A DNA stretch of 8,409 bases from Candidatus Aenigmatarchaeota archaeon (GCA_030672885.1 DAOVFN010000021.1:1-8409), one strand, 5' to 3'; shown: positions 1 through 6,354, counted from the stretch's first letter. Translations and numbers: made by a program. Notes: generated by a model from the letters alone, not told the origin.

Positions 1-971
1 GTAAGTTCCTGGGCAACTATTAGTGGGACACCGACCTGGTTTATAGAGAGCCTGGGATCCGGGGATATCACTGTCCTGGATGAGAAGTTTACCCTCTTTC
101 CGAGCAGGTTGCCCCGTATCCTGCCCTCTTTGGCCTTGAGCCTCTGTATGAGACCCTTGAGGGGCCTACCGGATCTGTGCCTGGCCAGGGGAACCCCTGT
201 AAGTTCGTTGTCAAAATATGTGGATATGTGATACTGGACAAGTTCCCAGAGGTCGTTCAGGATGAAATCAGGAGCTCCTATGTCTATGTTCTCTTTGAGG
301 GACTGGTTTATCCTGACCACGTCCACAAGCTTGTGCGTCAGGTCATCCTCTGACCTCTCGCCGCCCTCCAGGGTGATGCTTGGCCGCACGGTAACGGGGG
401 GTATGGGAAAGAGTGTGAGTATGAGCCACTCGGGGCGGCCGCCCCTGAATGCTATCTTATTGAGGTCATCGTCGGGTATGTTCTCAAATTTCTCCCTTAT
501 CATAAGGGGATCAAGCTCTGTCTTGTCCTCGTAATATGTGTAGGGCTTGACAAAGCTTATCTTTTTCTGTGGCTTGCCGCAGTGGGGGCACCTCGAAGGG
601 ACTGTCCCGGATTTGATGGTTCCCTCTTTCTTGTCACCCTTTCCGTCAGGCGGGAGTATCAGAATCCTATGGCACGACCTGCAGGTGAACTTCAGCAGCT
701 GGTAGACGGTCTTGGTATAGAGCACGTTGATGACCGGCTTGGCGAGCTCGAGATAACCGAAATGGCCATTGCAGTCACCGATGCTGCCGCCGCACGTCCT
801 GCAGTGCAGACCCGGGTCTATCACACCGAGCCTCGGATCCATCACCCCACCCTCTATGGGATAGCCATCCGCGTCATAGAGGTCAGAGGTAACCACCCTC
901 ACCCTCGCCAGGGAGCGTATGGTCTCTGGTGAGAGCATATTGAAGGACATGTCGCTTATCTTGTGAATCAT
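1..971 (-). CDS. rpoA1: DNA-directed RNA polymerase subunit A' (N-terminal part, cut by window edge)
   Basis: This is the N-terminal half of the archaeal equivalent of bacterial beta'. It forms the clamp and part of the active-site cleft of cytoplasmic RNA polymerase. About 323 codons are visible before the gene runs off the left edge, so the catalytic NADFDGD loop lies outside. Visible landmarks are PIEGGVMDPRLGVIDPGL near residue 45, a zinc site C57-x2-C60-x6-C67-x2-H70, a second site C97-x2-C100 with C128-x2-C131, PPVTVRPSI, and near the edge GKRVNFSSRTVISPDP followed by LSINQVGVP, all typical of A'. The ATG at 971 shares one base with the rpoB TAA (TAATG), so the genes are translationally coupled. 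The stretch between the two halves of the second zinc site is about 27 residues and Gly/Lys-rich, shorter than the roughly 45-50 I recall for other archaeal A' subunits. The family assignment is secure. Confidence 0.97.
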   Translation of the reverse strand, partial: MIHKISDMSFNMLSPETIRSLARVRVVTSDLYDADGYPIEGGVMDPRLGVIDPGLHCRTCGGSIGDCNGHFGYLELAKPVINVLYTKTVYQLLKFTCRSCHRILILPPDGKGDKKEGTIKSGTVPSRCPHCGKPQKKISFVKPYTYYEDKTELDPLMIREKFENIPDDDLNKIAFRGGRPEWLILTLFPIPPVTVRPSITLEGGERSEDDLTHKLVDVVRINQSLKENIDIGAPDFILNDLWELVQYHISTYFDNELTGVPLARHRSGRPLKGLIQRLKAKEGRIRGNLLGKRVNFSSRTVISPDPRLSINQVGVPLIVAQEL

Positions 972-3900
972 TATATCTCCTTTGTTCCCAAACTCGGGAA
1001 TATTCCCATGGATGTTATTTCATCAAGCATGAGCTTGAACGCATATGATGTCTCTACCCAGACAGTTTCGCTGTCCTTGCACACAGGACAGTAGCTCCTG
1101 TTCTTTATGTTGTCATGGATGGCCACCAGTCCGCACTTGGTGCATATCGGAAGCATGGTCTTGTCCGAGACAAACCTCTCCTTGAGTGTCAGGGCAGCGC
1201 CATGGCCAATCAGGCACTGCTGCTCCATCTCGCCCAGCCTCAGGCCACCCTTCTTGGCCCGGCCCTCTGTGGGTTGCTTGGTAAGGAGGGTGACCGGTCC
1301 CCTTGACCTGGCGTGTATCTTGTCGGCCACCATGTGATCGAGCTTGAGGTAGTATGAGATGCCTGTGAATATAAGGACGTCTAATTTCTTTCCTGTCTTA
1401 CCGTCGTACATGGTCTGCTTGCCGTCGTCCCGGAATCCCGCATTCTTCATGGTGCTCCTTATCTCTGATTCCTTCATGTGGTTGAATGCCGAGGAATCGA
1501 TGGGCTTTCCTGTAAGCGCGGCCGTCTTTCCGCTCAAGAGCTCCAGGAGCTGTCCCACGGTCATCCTGCTTGGAATGGCGTGGGGATTGAATATGAGGTC
1601 GGGTATGACGCCATTGGCTGTGAAGGGCATGTCCTCTTGGGGAACGAGCAGGCTTATGACGCCCTTCTGGCCGTGCCTGGAGGCCAGCTTGTCGCCCAGT
1701 TCCAGTGTCCTCTCATCTCTTATCCGTATCTTAAGTAGCTGGTCGGCGTCCAGGGTTTCTGATATGAACACATCATCTACTATTCCCTCTTCACCATATC
1801 GTATAGTGACCGAAGTCTCCCTTCTGTTGTCTATGTCTGCCGTGAATTCCTCGCTTGAGAGGAACCTTAGCGGCGACGTCTTTCCCACGAGCACAGAGTC
1901 AGGGATGACCACGGTCTCGGGATTTATGATACCATCATCTGCCAGGTCGACATAGGCAGCTTCTCCCATGTGACCCTTTATCCCGGGCTCGGGGATGGTT
2001 ATCTCGTCCTCTTGTCCGCCCCAGTATCTCTTTTTGATGGTTTCGTATGTCCTGAAATAGAAGCTCCTGAAGAGCCCCCTCTCTGTAGAGGATCTGTTGA
2101 CAACAATGGCATCGTTGAGGTTGAAGCCATCATAGCACATCACTGCCACCACAACGTTCTGTCCGCCTGGATAATCACCCAGAACATTGCTGACACTGGT
2201 CTTGACCAGAGGGGTCTGGGGGTATGCAAGTATGTTGAACTTGGTATCGGTTCTCATGCTGAAGTTTATGGATGTCATGCCTATGGCCTGTCCCACCATC
2301 TTGGCGCCGTAATTTATCCTGTCACCGCGGTTGTATTCCGGATAGGGTATCAGGGAAGCTGCAATGCCCAGAATCGTTATGGGGTTTATCTCCATATGGG
2401 TATGCTCGCTCGTCACATCGTCCTCTCCGATGGCAATGAGGCAGTTCTCCTCCTCTTCGGCATCCAGGTATTCCACGATGCCGTGCTGTAGAATATAGGA
2501 CCATTCTATCTCACCCTTCTGCAGCTTTTCCATGTGCTGATTCGTGAACTTGGGTTTGCCGGATTCCACGATGACAAGAGGTCTCCTGGCCCTGCCGTGC
2601 TCTGTGTTTATCCTGACCTCATTGAATACAGGATGATAGGCAACATTGACCTGGCCAGGTATGAGGTTCATTCTTCTCTTTTTTCTGATATCATGCACAA
2701 TCCCCTCGGGATCAGAAGTCTGGAAGATAAGCTTGCCGTTGAAGTATACCTCTGTCCCATCTTTCTTGGTTTTCGCCTCTGATTTCTCGCCGGCATATCC
2801 CTGCACCACTATGTTAAGGACTTTTTCTGTTTCCTTACCGCTTAACCCGGGGGTAATCTCGACCATCAGTGCGAGATGCTTCCTTAGTCCTATGGAGGAG
2901 CCCTCGGGGGTCTCTGCAGGGCACAGCCTGCCCCACTCAGTGGGATGGATCTGCCTGGCCTTGAAGTGCTCCTGGGTCGAGGTGAGCGGGGATATTACGG
3001 ACCTCAGGTGCGAGATTGTCTTTATGTGGGATGACCTGTCCAGTCTCTGGGATATACCTGTCCTGCCGCCTATCCAGTTCCCGGTGGCCAGGCTGGACAA
3101 TATCTGTTTTGTTACGGCGTTTGCCTCTATTATGCCCTGTATGGAGGGGCTCTTTCCCCTCTTAACGAGCTTCTGGTAATTATAGTTCATCTTGGCCAGC
3201 AGGCCCCATCTTCCCAGGAGTATGCTTCTGAAGAGCTGGCCCATGAGTTCGCCTGACATGAGGAGTCTCTTGTTGTTGTAGTGGTCGATGTCATCCTCGG
3301 GTATCATGTTCATGGAGAGCATAATCATCTTTTTGATTATCTTTGCAATCACATCGGCCTTCTCGAGCCTGTTCTCTTTTTTCTGGCCTATGTGCGGGAG
3401 CAGGTACCTGTCAAGAATCTGGTTGACCCTCTCTATCCTGTAGTCCTCTGACACCCTCATTTTCTTGCCTATGTTGTCTATGGCCTCGTCTGATGTGGTG
3501 TCTGAGGACTGGTAGAGGTTTATGTAGAGCTCATTGAGTATTCTGGGATTGTCAGAGATGTGGAAGCATATCTCTTTGTCTGTCTCCAGGCCCAGGGCCT
3601 TGAGCAGGGTTATCACATTGAGTTTCCTTATGTTCGCAAAGGATATGTTCATTTCCCCGTCGGGCTTCTTCTCCATGACGTGCCTTTGTTTGAATCCGGA
3701 CTTCTCGGAGTTTATCCTGACCGAAATAATGTCACCGACCCTCTCGAATATGGGTTTGTTTGACGCTATCTCTTCTATGAGAACTAGTACGCGCTCGGTT
3801 CCGTTGATTATGAAATATCCCCCCGGGTCATTGGGATCCTCGCCGCTTTCCTTGAGGTCTTCACGTCCAAGGCCGTGCGTCGAGCAGAGACCTGACTTAA

Positions 3901-4264
3901 TCATTATGGGAAGGTTTCCTATGTGAACCCTCTCGGCCTTTTCCTGCACGCCGTTTATTATGGAGTTTATGTCAACATAGATCGGAGCTGCATAAGTGAA
4001 GTTCCTTGTCCTGGTCTCGTTCGGGAACACATATCTGGTGCTCCCGTCGGCCTCCTTTATGGAGGGTCTGCCTATATGTACCTTTCCGAATTTGAGCTTG
4101 TGGTCTCCCAGTTCCGGGTTCAGGGAAACAATCTCTATTTCGTCTATGATGTTCTGTATTCCATATTCTAAGAAGTGATTGAAAGAGTTAATCTGGAAAT
4201 TGACCCAGCCTTGCTCCTTTTCTATGATCTTAAACAACGGCATGAATGACATGGCCCACTCCAA
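971..4264 (-). CDS. rpoB: DNA-directed RNA polymerase subunit B (fused B''/B')
   Basis: This is the second-largest polymerase subunit, equivalent to bacterial beta and eukaryotic Rpb2. It is 1097 residues in one polypeptide, a little shorter than the roughly 1115-1125 of other fused archaeal B subunits. Motifs in order: GGYFIINGTERVLV (lobe/protrusion), GNWIGGRTGISQRLDRSSH, RQIHPTEWGRLCPAETPEG (fork region), YNRGDRINYGAKMVGQAIGM, GFNLNDAIVVNRSSTERG (residues about 713-730), GDKLASRHGQKGV (hybrid-binding lysines), and a C-terminal zinc ribbon C1041-x2-C1044 with C1059-x2-C1062. The start is TTG at 4264, with GAGGAG 7 nt upstream. An in-frame ATG at 4252 has GGAG 6 nt upstream and is a real alternative. 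The gene lies 72 nt downstream of rpoH and overlaps rpoA1. At the metal-binding loop the usual Glu-Asp pair reads Asn717-Asp718 (see findings). Confidence 0.98.
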   Translation of the reverse strand: MEWAMSFMPLFKIIEKEQGWVNFQINSFNHFLEYGIQNIIDEIEIVSLNPELGDHKLKFGKVHIGRPSIKEADGSTRYVFPNETRTRNFTYAAPIYVDINSIINGVQEKAERVHIGNLPIMIKSGLCSTHGLGREDLKESGEDPNDPGGYFIINGTERVLVLIEEIASNKPIFERVGDIISVRINSEKSGFKQRHVMEKKPDGEMNISFANIRKLNVITLLKALGLETDKEICFHISDNPRILNELYINLYQSSDTTSDEAIDNIGKKMRVSEDYRIERVNQILDRYLLPHIGQKKENRLEKADVIAKIIKKMIMLSMNMIPEDDIDHYNNKRLLMSGELMGQLFRSILLGRWGLLAKMNYNYQKLVKRGKSPSIQGIIEANAVTKQILSSLATGNWIGGRTGISQRLDRSSHIKTISHLRSVISPLTSTQEHFKARQIHPTEWGRLCPAETPEGSSIGLRKHLALMVEITPGLSGKETEKVLNIVVQGYAGEKSEAKTKKDGTEVYFNGKLIFQTSDPEGIVHDIRKKRRMNLIPGQVNVAYHPVFNEVRINTEHGRARRPLVIVESGKPKFTNQHMEKLQKGEIEWSYILQHGIVEYLDAEEEENCLIAIGEDDVTSEHTHMEINPITILGIAASLIPYPEYNRGDRINYGAKMVGQAIGMTSINFSMRTDTKFNILAYPQTPLVKTSVSNVLGDYPGGQNVVVAVMCYDGFNLNDAIVVNRSSTERGLFRSFYFRTYETIKKRYWGGQEDEITIPEPGIKGHMGEAAYVDLADDGIINPETVVIPDSVLVGKTSPLRFLSSEEFTADIDNRRETSVTIRYGEEGIVDDVFISETLDADQLLKIRIRDERTLELGDKLASRHGQKGVISLLVPQEDMPFTANGVIPDLIFNPHAIPSRMTVGQLLELLSGKTAALTGKPIDSSAFNHMKESEIRSTMKNAGFRDDGKQTMYDGKTGKKLDVLIFTGISYYLKLDHMVADKIHARSRGPVTLLTKQPTEGRAKKGGLRLGEMEQQCLIGHGAALTLKERFVSDKTMLPICTKCGLVAIHDNIKNRSYCPVCKDSETVWVETSYAFKLMLDEITSMGIFPSLGTKEI
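977..983 (-). promoter_or_regulatory. Ribosome binding site of rpoA1 inside the end of rpoB
   Basis: AAAGGAG on the minus strand lies 5 nt before the rpoA1 ATG and is read within the last codons of rpoB. It fixes the rpoA1 start at 971 and supports coupled translation of the two large subunits. Confidence 0.8.
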
Positions 4265-4269
4265 CCTGA

Positions 4270-4326
4270 ATCTCCTCTGCTAGCCCCGTAGAGGCTGATT
4301 GTGCATCCCTGTCCCCCTGAGGAGAT
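4270..4326 (-). promoter_or_regulatory. rpoH-rpoB intercistronic SD / anti-SD inverted repeat
   Basis: The rpoB Shine-Dalgarno region GAGGAGAT (minus, 4277-4270) has an exact 8-nt complement ATCTCCTC upstream (minus, 4326-4319), separated by 41 nt. In the transcript this pairing would cover the rpoB ribosome binding site. A shorter alternative, CCTCT with AGAGG, also involves the SD. Translation of rpoH, which ends at 4337, would bring ribosomes right up to this structure. The regulatory role is inference. Confidence 0.4.
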
Positions 4327-4336
4327 GGGCATGCGT

Positions 4337-4600
4337 TTATTTCCCTACCACGACCCTGTAATATGTGGAATACCCCGCGGTCTGGGATTTCCTGGTGATT
4401 CTCACGACATCGTTTTGTTTGGTCTCTATGCTTATCAGAGCCGGATCCGTAAGCGATATCTTCGGCAGCTGCTTCTCTGTCACTCCCAATCTTTCGAGAA
4501 GTTGTTGCTTTTCGAGTTTGGTTAAAATTTCATGCTTCGGAACAAGTTCATGCAGGAATATGTCGACCGTAATAAGACCACCTTCAATGCCCCTTATCAT
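4337..4600 (-). CDS. rpoH: DNA-directed RNA polymerase subunit H (Rpb5 C-terminal domain homologue)
   Basis: This small jaw subunit of archaeal RNA polymerase matches only the C-terminal domain of eukaryotic Rpb5. It is 87 residues, close to the usual 75-85. The family pattern is clear: HELVPKHEILTKLE near residue 17, then LGVTEKQLPKISLTDPALISI, then RKSQTAGYSTYYRVVV at the C-terminus, where TAG-x-S-x-YYR is characteristic. There is no other ATG/GTG/TTG before the conserved core, so ATG 4600 is the start. No Shine-Dalgarno precedes it and a TATA box sits about 30 nt upstream, which fits a leaderless or nearly leaderless mRNA. It is the first gene of the rpoH-rpoB-rpoA1 operon, the order seen in many archaea. 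Confidence 0.96.
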   Translation of the reverse strand: MIRGIEGGLITVDIFLHELVPKHEILTKLEKQQLLERLGVTEKQLPKISLTDPALISIETKQNDVVRITRKSQTAGYSTYYRVVVGK

Positions 4601-4628
4601 TGCGTGATATAATATATATATCCGGTTG

Positions 4629-4641
4629 TATATATACTTTT
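4629..4641 (-). promoter_or_regulatory. Proximal promoter of the rpoH-rpoB-rpoA1 operon
   Basis: TATATATA (minus, 4636-4629) is preceded by purine-rich AAAAG as a BRE candidate. Allowing about 26 nt from box centre to start puts transcription near 4606, a few bases before the rpoH ATG at 4600. This agrees with the lack of an SD. A second AT run at 4607-4622 is too close to the ATG to drive it. Confidence 0.6.
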
Positions 4642-4675
4642 CTCTAGGGGCGCTCTATATCTATGAGCAGATAAG

Positions 4676-4689
4676 TATTTAAAGGTTTC
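4676..4689 (-). promoter_or_regulatory. Distal promoter of the RNA polymerase operon
   Basis: GAAACC followed directly by TTTAAATA on the minus strand is a textbook BRE plus TATA pair. Transcription would start near 4653, giving a leader of about 53 nt before rpoH. Together with the proximal box this suggests tandem promoters. Confidence 0.6.
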
Positions 4690-4690
4690 A

Positions 4691-4714
4691 TTTAACCCTG
4701 TGATTTGAGTTAAA
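4691..4714. promoter_or_regulatory. TTTAAC-N12-GTTAAA dyad upstream of the polymerase operon
   Basis: This perfect 6-bp inverted repeat abuts the BRE of the distal rpoH promoter and lies in the gap after the TrmB-family gene. A related TTAAC dyad flanks the regulator's own TATA box. It is a candidate operator; binding by the neighbouring TrmB-like protein is inference. Confidence 0.4.
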
Positions 4715-4730
4715 ACCGAGGATTCTGTAT

Positions 4731-5585
4731 TCATCTGGAACCCTTTTCCTGCTTCGCGTTGTTGGAGACCCGGGGCCTCTCACCCCTCCACCAGAAGACA
4801 TCAAAGTATGTCTTTACCATCCTTACCATTATTGGGTTGCTTGTGGCGAGGCAGTTATAAACAAACAGTTCCTCTGTGCCAGGTCTGCCGTAGTGGTTGT
4901 TTATGTTCACCCCGGCCCTGGGTATCTTGGAAATCATGTGTGTCATATTGTTGTCTATTATGTCGCCGCTGAGGCTCTTGACATCCCAGCCCCGAACATC
5001 TGCGCCTATCTTAAGGAGCTCCTTGACCGTGCCGCTGGTCTTTTCATCGAGGTCTATGAGGACCTTTACGGTGACGCCATTGTTTATCTTGCTCTTCAGG
5101 ACCTTCCTGAACCTGGGAAACCAGCTGAAATCATCGCTGAAAATCAGCATCTCTTTTGTGGATTTCTTCTCTTCTTCGGTGATTTTTCTTATCGCGGTCT
5201 CTCTTCCCTCGAATACCCAGAAATCCTTCCTGATATCGTCTGCATGCTTGGGAACTGTCTTGGGGACGGCATGCTTGATTTGCTTTATTATCGCCTCTGA
5301 TCTGTCTATGTCATGCTGGTGGAGACGTTTCTTCTCTTCTATGATGTTTGAGAGCGCATCGATGCTTATCAACCTGTACTTTTTTGGCCTGGTGTTCAGG
5401 GCTGTCACCAGGCCTTGTTTTTGCAGGGAACCCATGGTCTCGTACACCCTGGTGAGCGGTATCCGGGCGAGCCTGCTTAGCTGCTCGGCGCTGCACAGCC
5501 TGCACTGCTGAAGAATGACCGCAAAAGCCTTGGCTTCGTATTCTTTCATCCCGATGTCTTTCAGAAGGGGTTCTATGTTGTTCAT
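4731..5585 (-). CDS. TrmB-family transcriptional regulator
   Basis: This is a DNA-binding regulator of the archaeal TrmB family. An N-terminal winged helix-turn-helix (about residues 5-75; GMKEYEAKAFAVIL, then ARIPLTRVYETMGSLQKQGLV as the recognition part) is followed by a charged, probably coiled-coil stretch (EEKKRLHQHDIDRSEAIIKQIK). A C-terminal PLD-like ligand or dimer domain comes next (FEGRETAIRKI, EMLIFSDDFSWF, NNGVTVKVLIDL). TrmB proteins usually sense sugars or other metabolites; the effector here is unknown. A CxxC (CRLC) lies in the second HTH helix. ATG 5585 is preferred, with GGTG 6 nt upstream, and gives 284 residues. TTG 5597 and GTG 5594 would add four or three residues. An in-frame TGA at 5624-5622 bars longer forms. 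It is encoded just upstream of rpoH on the same strand, but the 130-nt gap with two promoters argues for separate transcription. Confidence 0.9.
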   Translation of the reverse strand: MNNIEPLLKDIGMKEYEAKAFAVILQQCRLCSAEQLSRLARIPLTRVYETMGSLQKQGLVTALNTRPKKYRLISIDALSNIIEEKKRLHQHDIDRSEAIIKQIKHAVPKTVPKHADDIRKDFWVFEGRETAIRKITEEEKKSTKEMLIFSDDFSWFPRFRKVLKSKINNGVTVKVLIDLDEKTSGTVKELLKIGADVRGWDVKSLSGDIIDNNMTHMISKIPRAGVNINNHYGRPGTEELFVYNCLATSNPIMVRMVKTYFDVFWWRGERPRVSNNAKQEKGSR

Positions 5586-5654
5586 GGAACGCACCAAATT
5601 CAGAGCATTGACAATGCCGTTTCATGGATGTGGTAATCTAATTTGACCGGTCTG

Positions 5655-5662
5655 TTTATAAA
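5655..5662 (-). promoter_or_regulatory. TATA box of the TrmB-family gene
   Basis: TTTATAAA is centred about 73 nt upstream of ATG 5585. The predicted start is near 5632, giving a leader of about 45 nt. No clear BRE is present; instead the TTAAC dyad occupies that position. Confidence 0.55.
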
Positions 5663-5663
5663 A

Positions 5664-5682
5664 TTAACTGTTTTTGCGTTAA
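5664..5682. promoter_or_regulatory. TTAAC-N9-GTTAA dyad at the TrmB-family promoter
   Basis: This 5-bp inverted repeat begins two bases upstream of the TATA box, covering the BRE position. A related dyad with 12-nt spacing sits at the equivalent place before rpoH. On the minus strand it also reads as two AGTTAA direct repeats. It is a candidate autoregulatory operator. Confidence 0.4.
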
Positions 5683-5710
5683 CTTCAGGTCAAGAACGTG
5701 CCTGGGCTAA

Positions 5711-5721
5711 AGAGAAAAAAA
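5711..5721 (-). terminator. Poly-T terminator of tRNA-Lys
   Basis: Seven T residues followed by CTCTTT come straight after the acceptor stem CGGGCCC on the minus strand. This is a typical archaeal T-rich termination signal. Confidence 0.7.
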
Positions 5722-5734
5722 GGGCCCGGAGGGA

Positions 5735-5876
5735 TTCTCGATAGCCGGAAGTGCCCCGGAGTCTTGTAGGGGCACTCCTTTGACATCTTTGATGTCAAAA
5801 CGTGACAGCGAAGCTGTCACTCCTTTTGGCTTAAGCCTTTTTCTCTTGTGCCCCTGAGGGTATGAAAAAGGCTTAT
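5735..5876 (-). other. Non-canonical tRNA intron in the T-loop (59/60), 142 nt, strongly structured
   Basis: The intron lies between A59 (5877) and T60 (5734). Exon UUCG (54-57) pairs with intron CGAG (5740-5737) to give a four-base helix. The 3-nt bulge AA^U sits on the 3' side and AA^A on the 5' side, as in the BHB substrate of the archaeal splicing endonuclease. Inside are four helices: 12 bp (5875-5864 with 5843-5832), 8 bp with a 3-nt loop (5820-5813/5809-5802), 9 bp with loop AAA (5799-5791/5787-5779), and 8 bp (5776-5769/5757-5750). GGGGCAC occurs both in the first hairpin's loop (5854-5848) and in the fourth stem, so both copies can pair with GTGCCCC (5775-5769). Confidence 0.75.
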
Positions 5877-5898
5877 TTCGAACCCACGACACCCGGGT

Positions 5899-6015
5899 TT
5901 CCTCTCACTGACCCCTAACCATTTTACGGAAGCTGCCGCTTTCTCCAGAGCGTTAACGGAAAATATCCGAAAGCTACCAATGCAAGTAAGGGTCTCGACG
6001 CTTTTAACGCGTGGT
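5899..6015 (-). other. Canonical-position tRNA intron (37/38), 117 nt
   Basis: The intron lies between A37 (6016) and A38 (5898). C32-U35 can pair with GAGG (5904-5901), leaving bulges UA^A and AA^A, a relaxed BHB. Alternative pairings are strong. CTTTTAAC, which contains the anticodon, forms a perfect 8-bp hairpin with GTTAAAAG (6021-6014/6008-6001). GCGTTAA (6010-6004) can instead pair with TTAACGC (5956-5950). No C/D-box motifs are evident. Confidence 0.75.
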
Positions 6016-6096
6016 TAAAAGCCCGGTGCTCTAACCAGACTGAGCTACGGGCCCATTGCATGAATACCAGTCTGGTCCTTCATTTCTTATCACAAG

Positions 6097-6110
6097 CTTA
6101 TAAATCCTTT
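6097..6110 (-). promoter_or_regulatory. Promoter of tRNA-Lys
   Basis: AAAGGA followed by TTTATAAG (minus, 6110-6097) is a BRE plus TATA box. Transcription is expected near 6074, leaving a leader of about 20 nt for RNase P removal. Leader ACCAGACTG is exactly complementary to CAGTCTGGT in the D-arm. Confidence 0.65.
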
Positions 6111-6241
6111 AGGGCTGCCGGAAAGGTATCCCCTAGAGGTTGTCCGGGAAATTGCCAGAAATATGCTATTTCTGCCTGTTTTGTGGGGGCTAAGGGGTTC
6201 TAAGGATTATTTTCCTTACTCCTTACGCAGAACCTGAGGCA
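6105..6241. other. Intergenic region between tRNA-Lys and the rightward unit
   Basis: I see no gene. A perfect 8-bp hairpin with a 3-nt loop (CAGAAATA, TGC, TATTTCTG; 6156-6174) and a weaker dyad TAAGGA/TCCTTA near 6202-6219 are present. Neither is followed by a convincing T-run on either strand. The region separates divergently transcribed units. Confidence 0.5.
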
Positions 6242-6257
6242 GCGAAAACTTTATATA
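6242..6257 (+). promoter_or_regulatory. BRE/TATA promoter of the rightward unit
   Basis: GCGAAAAC followed by TTTATATA is a strong archaeal promoter match. The expected start is near 6280, giving an mRNA leader of about 150 nt before the first small ORF. Confidence 0.75.
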
Positions 6258-6263
6258 CCATAT

Positions 6264-6280
6264 TTATCACTATTTGATAA
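6264..6280 (+). promoter_or_regulatory. Operator-like dyad TTATCA-N5-TGATAA
   Basis: This perfect 6-bp inverted repeat with spacer CTATT lies between the TATA box and the predicted transcription start, the classic place for an archaeal repressor that blocks polymerase recruitment. Two extra TATCAT half-sites follow at 6301-6306 and 6309-6314. The cognate repressor is unknown. Confidence 0.5.
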
Positions 6281-6331
6281 TCATAATTAATTAGCTATTT
6301 TATCATGCTATCATATCAATACACGTAACAG

Positions 6332-6354
6332 CGAACTGAATTTAATTCTGTTCG
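6332..6354 (+). promoter_or_regulatory. Leader hairpin in the 5' UTR
   Basis: CGAACTGAAT and ATTCTGTTCG pair over nine base pairs with one T-T mismatch, around a TTA loop. It sits about 50 nt after the predicted start and 60 nt before the strong ribosome binding site. It may be an RNA structure or a second protein-binding site. Confidence 0.45.

Larger units (their letters stand above)
5721..6054 (-). tRNA. tRNA-Lys (anticodon UUU) interrupted by two introns
   Basis: Exon 1 (6054-6016) has GGGCCCG, U8 A9, a D-arm GCTC/GAGC with GG in the loop, and CCGGG with CTTTTA. Exon 2 (5898-5877) has A38, CCCGG, variable loop GTGTC, GTGGG and TTCGAA. Exon 3 (5734-5722) has T60, CCCTC and CGGGCCC. Joined, they form a 7-bp acceptor stem, full D and anticodon stems, a G15-C48 Levitt pair and a perfect T-loop TTCGAAT. 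The mature length is about 75 nt before an added CCA, which is not encoded. The anticodon is UUU. Two oddities are a U50-U64 mismatch in the T-stem and T at the discriminator position 5721, where archaeal tRNA-Lys normally has G or A as I recall. An automatic annotation may miss or mis-end this gene because of the T-loop intron. Confidence 0.85.

Noticed and set aside
5311..5625. 104-codon minus-strand ORF overlapping the TrmB-family gene
   Set aside because: Its ATG lies near the predicted transcription start, but it is out of frame with a clear TrmB-type protein and its own sequence looks random. At most it acts as an upstream ATG.
5899..6015. C/D-box guide RNA inside the first tRNA intron
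   Set aside because: No RTGATGA box C with a matching CTGA box D could be found, unlike the known guide-bearing tRNA-Trp introns.
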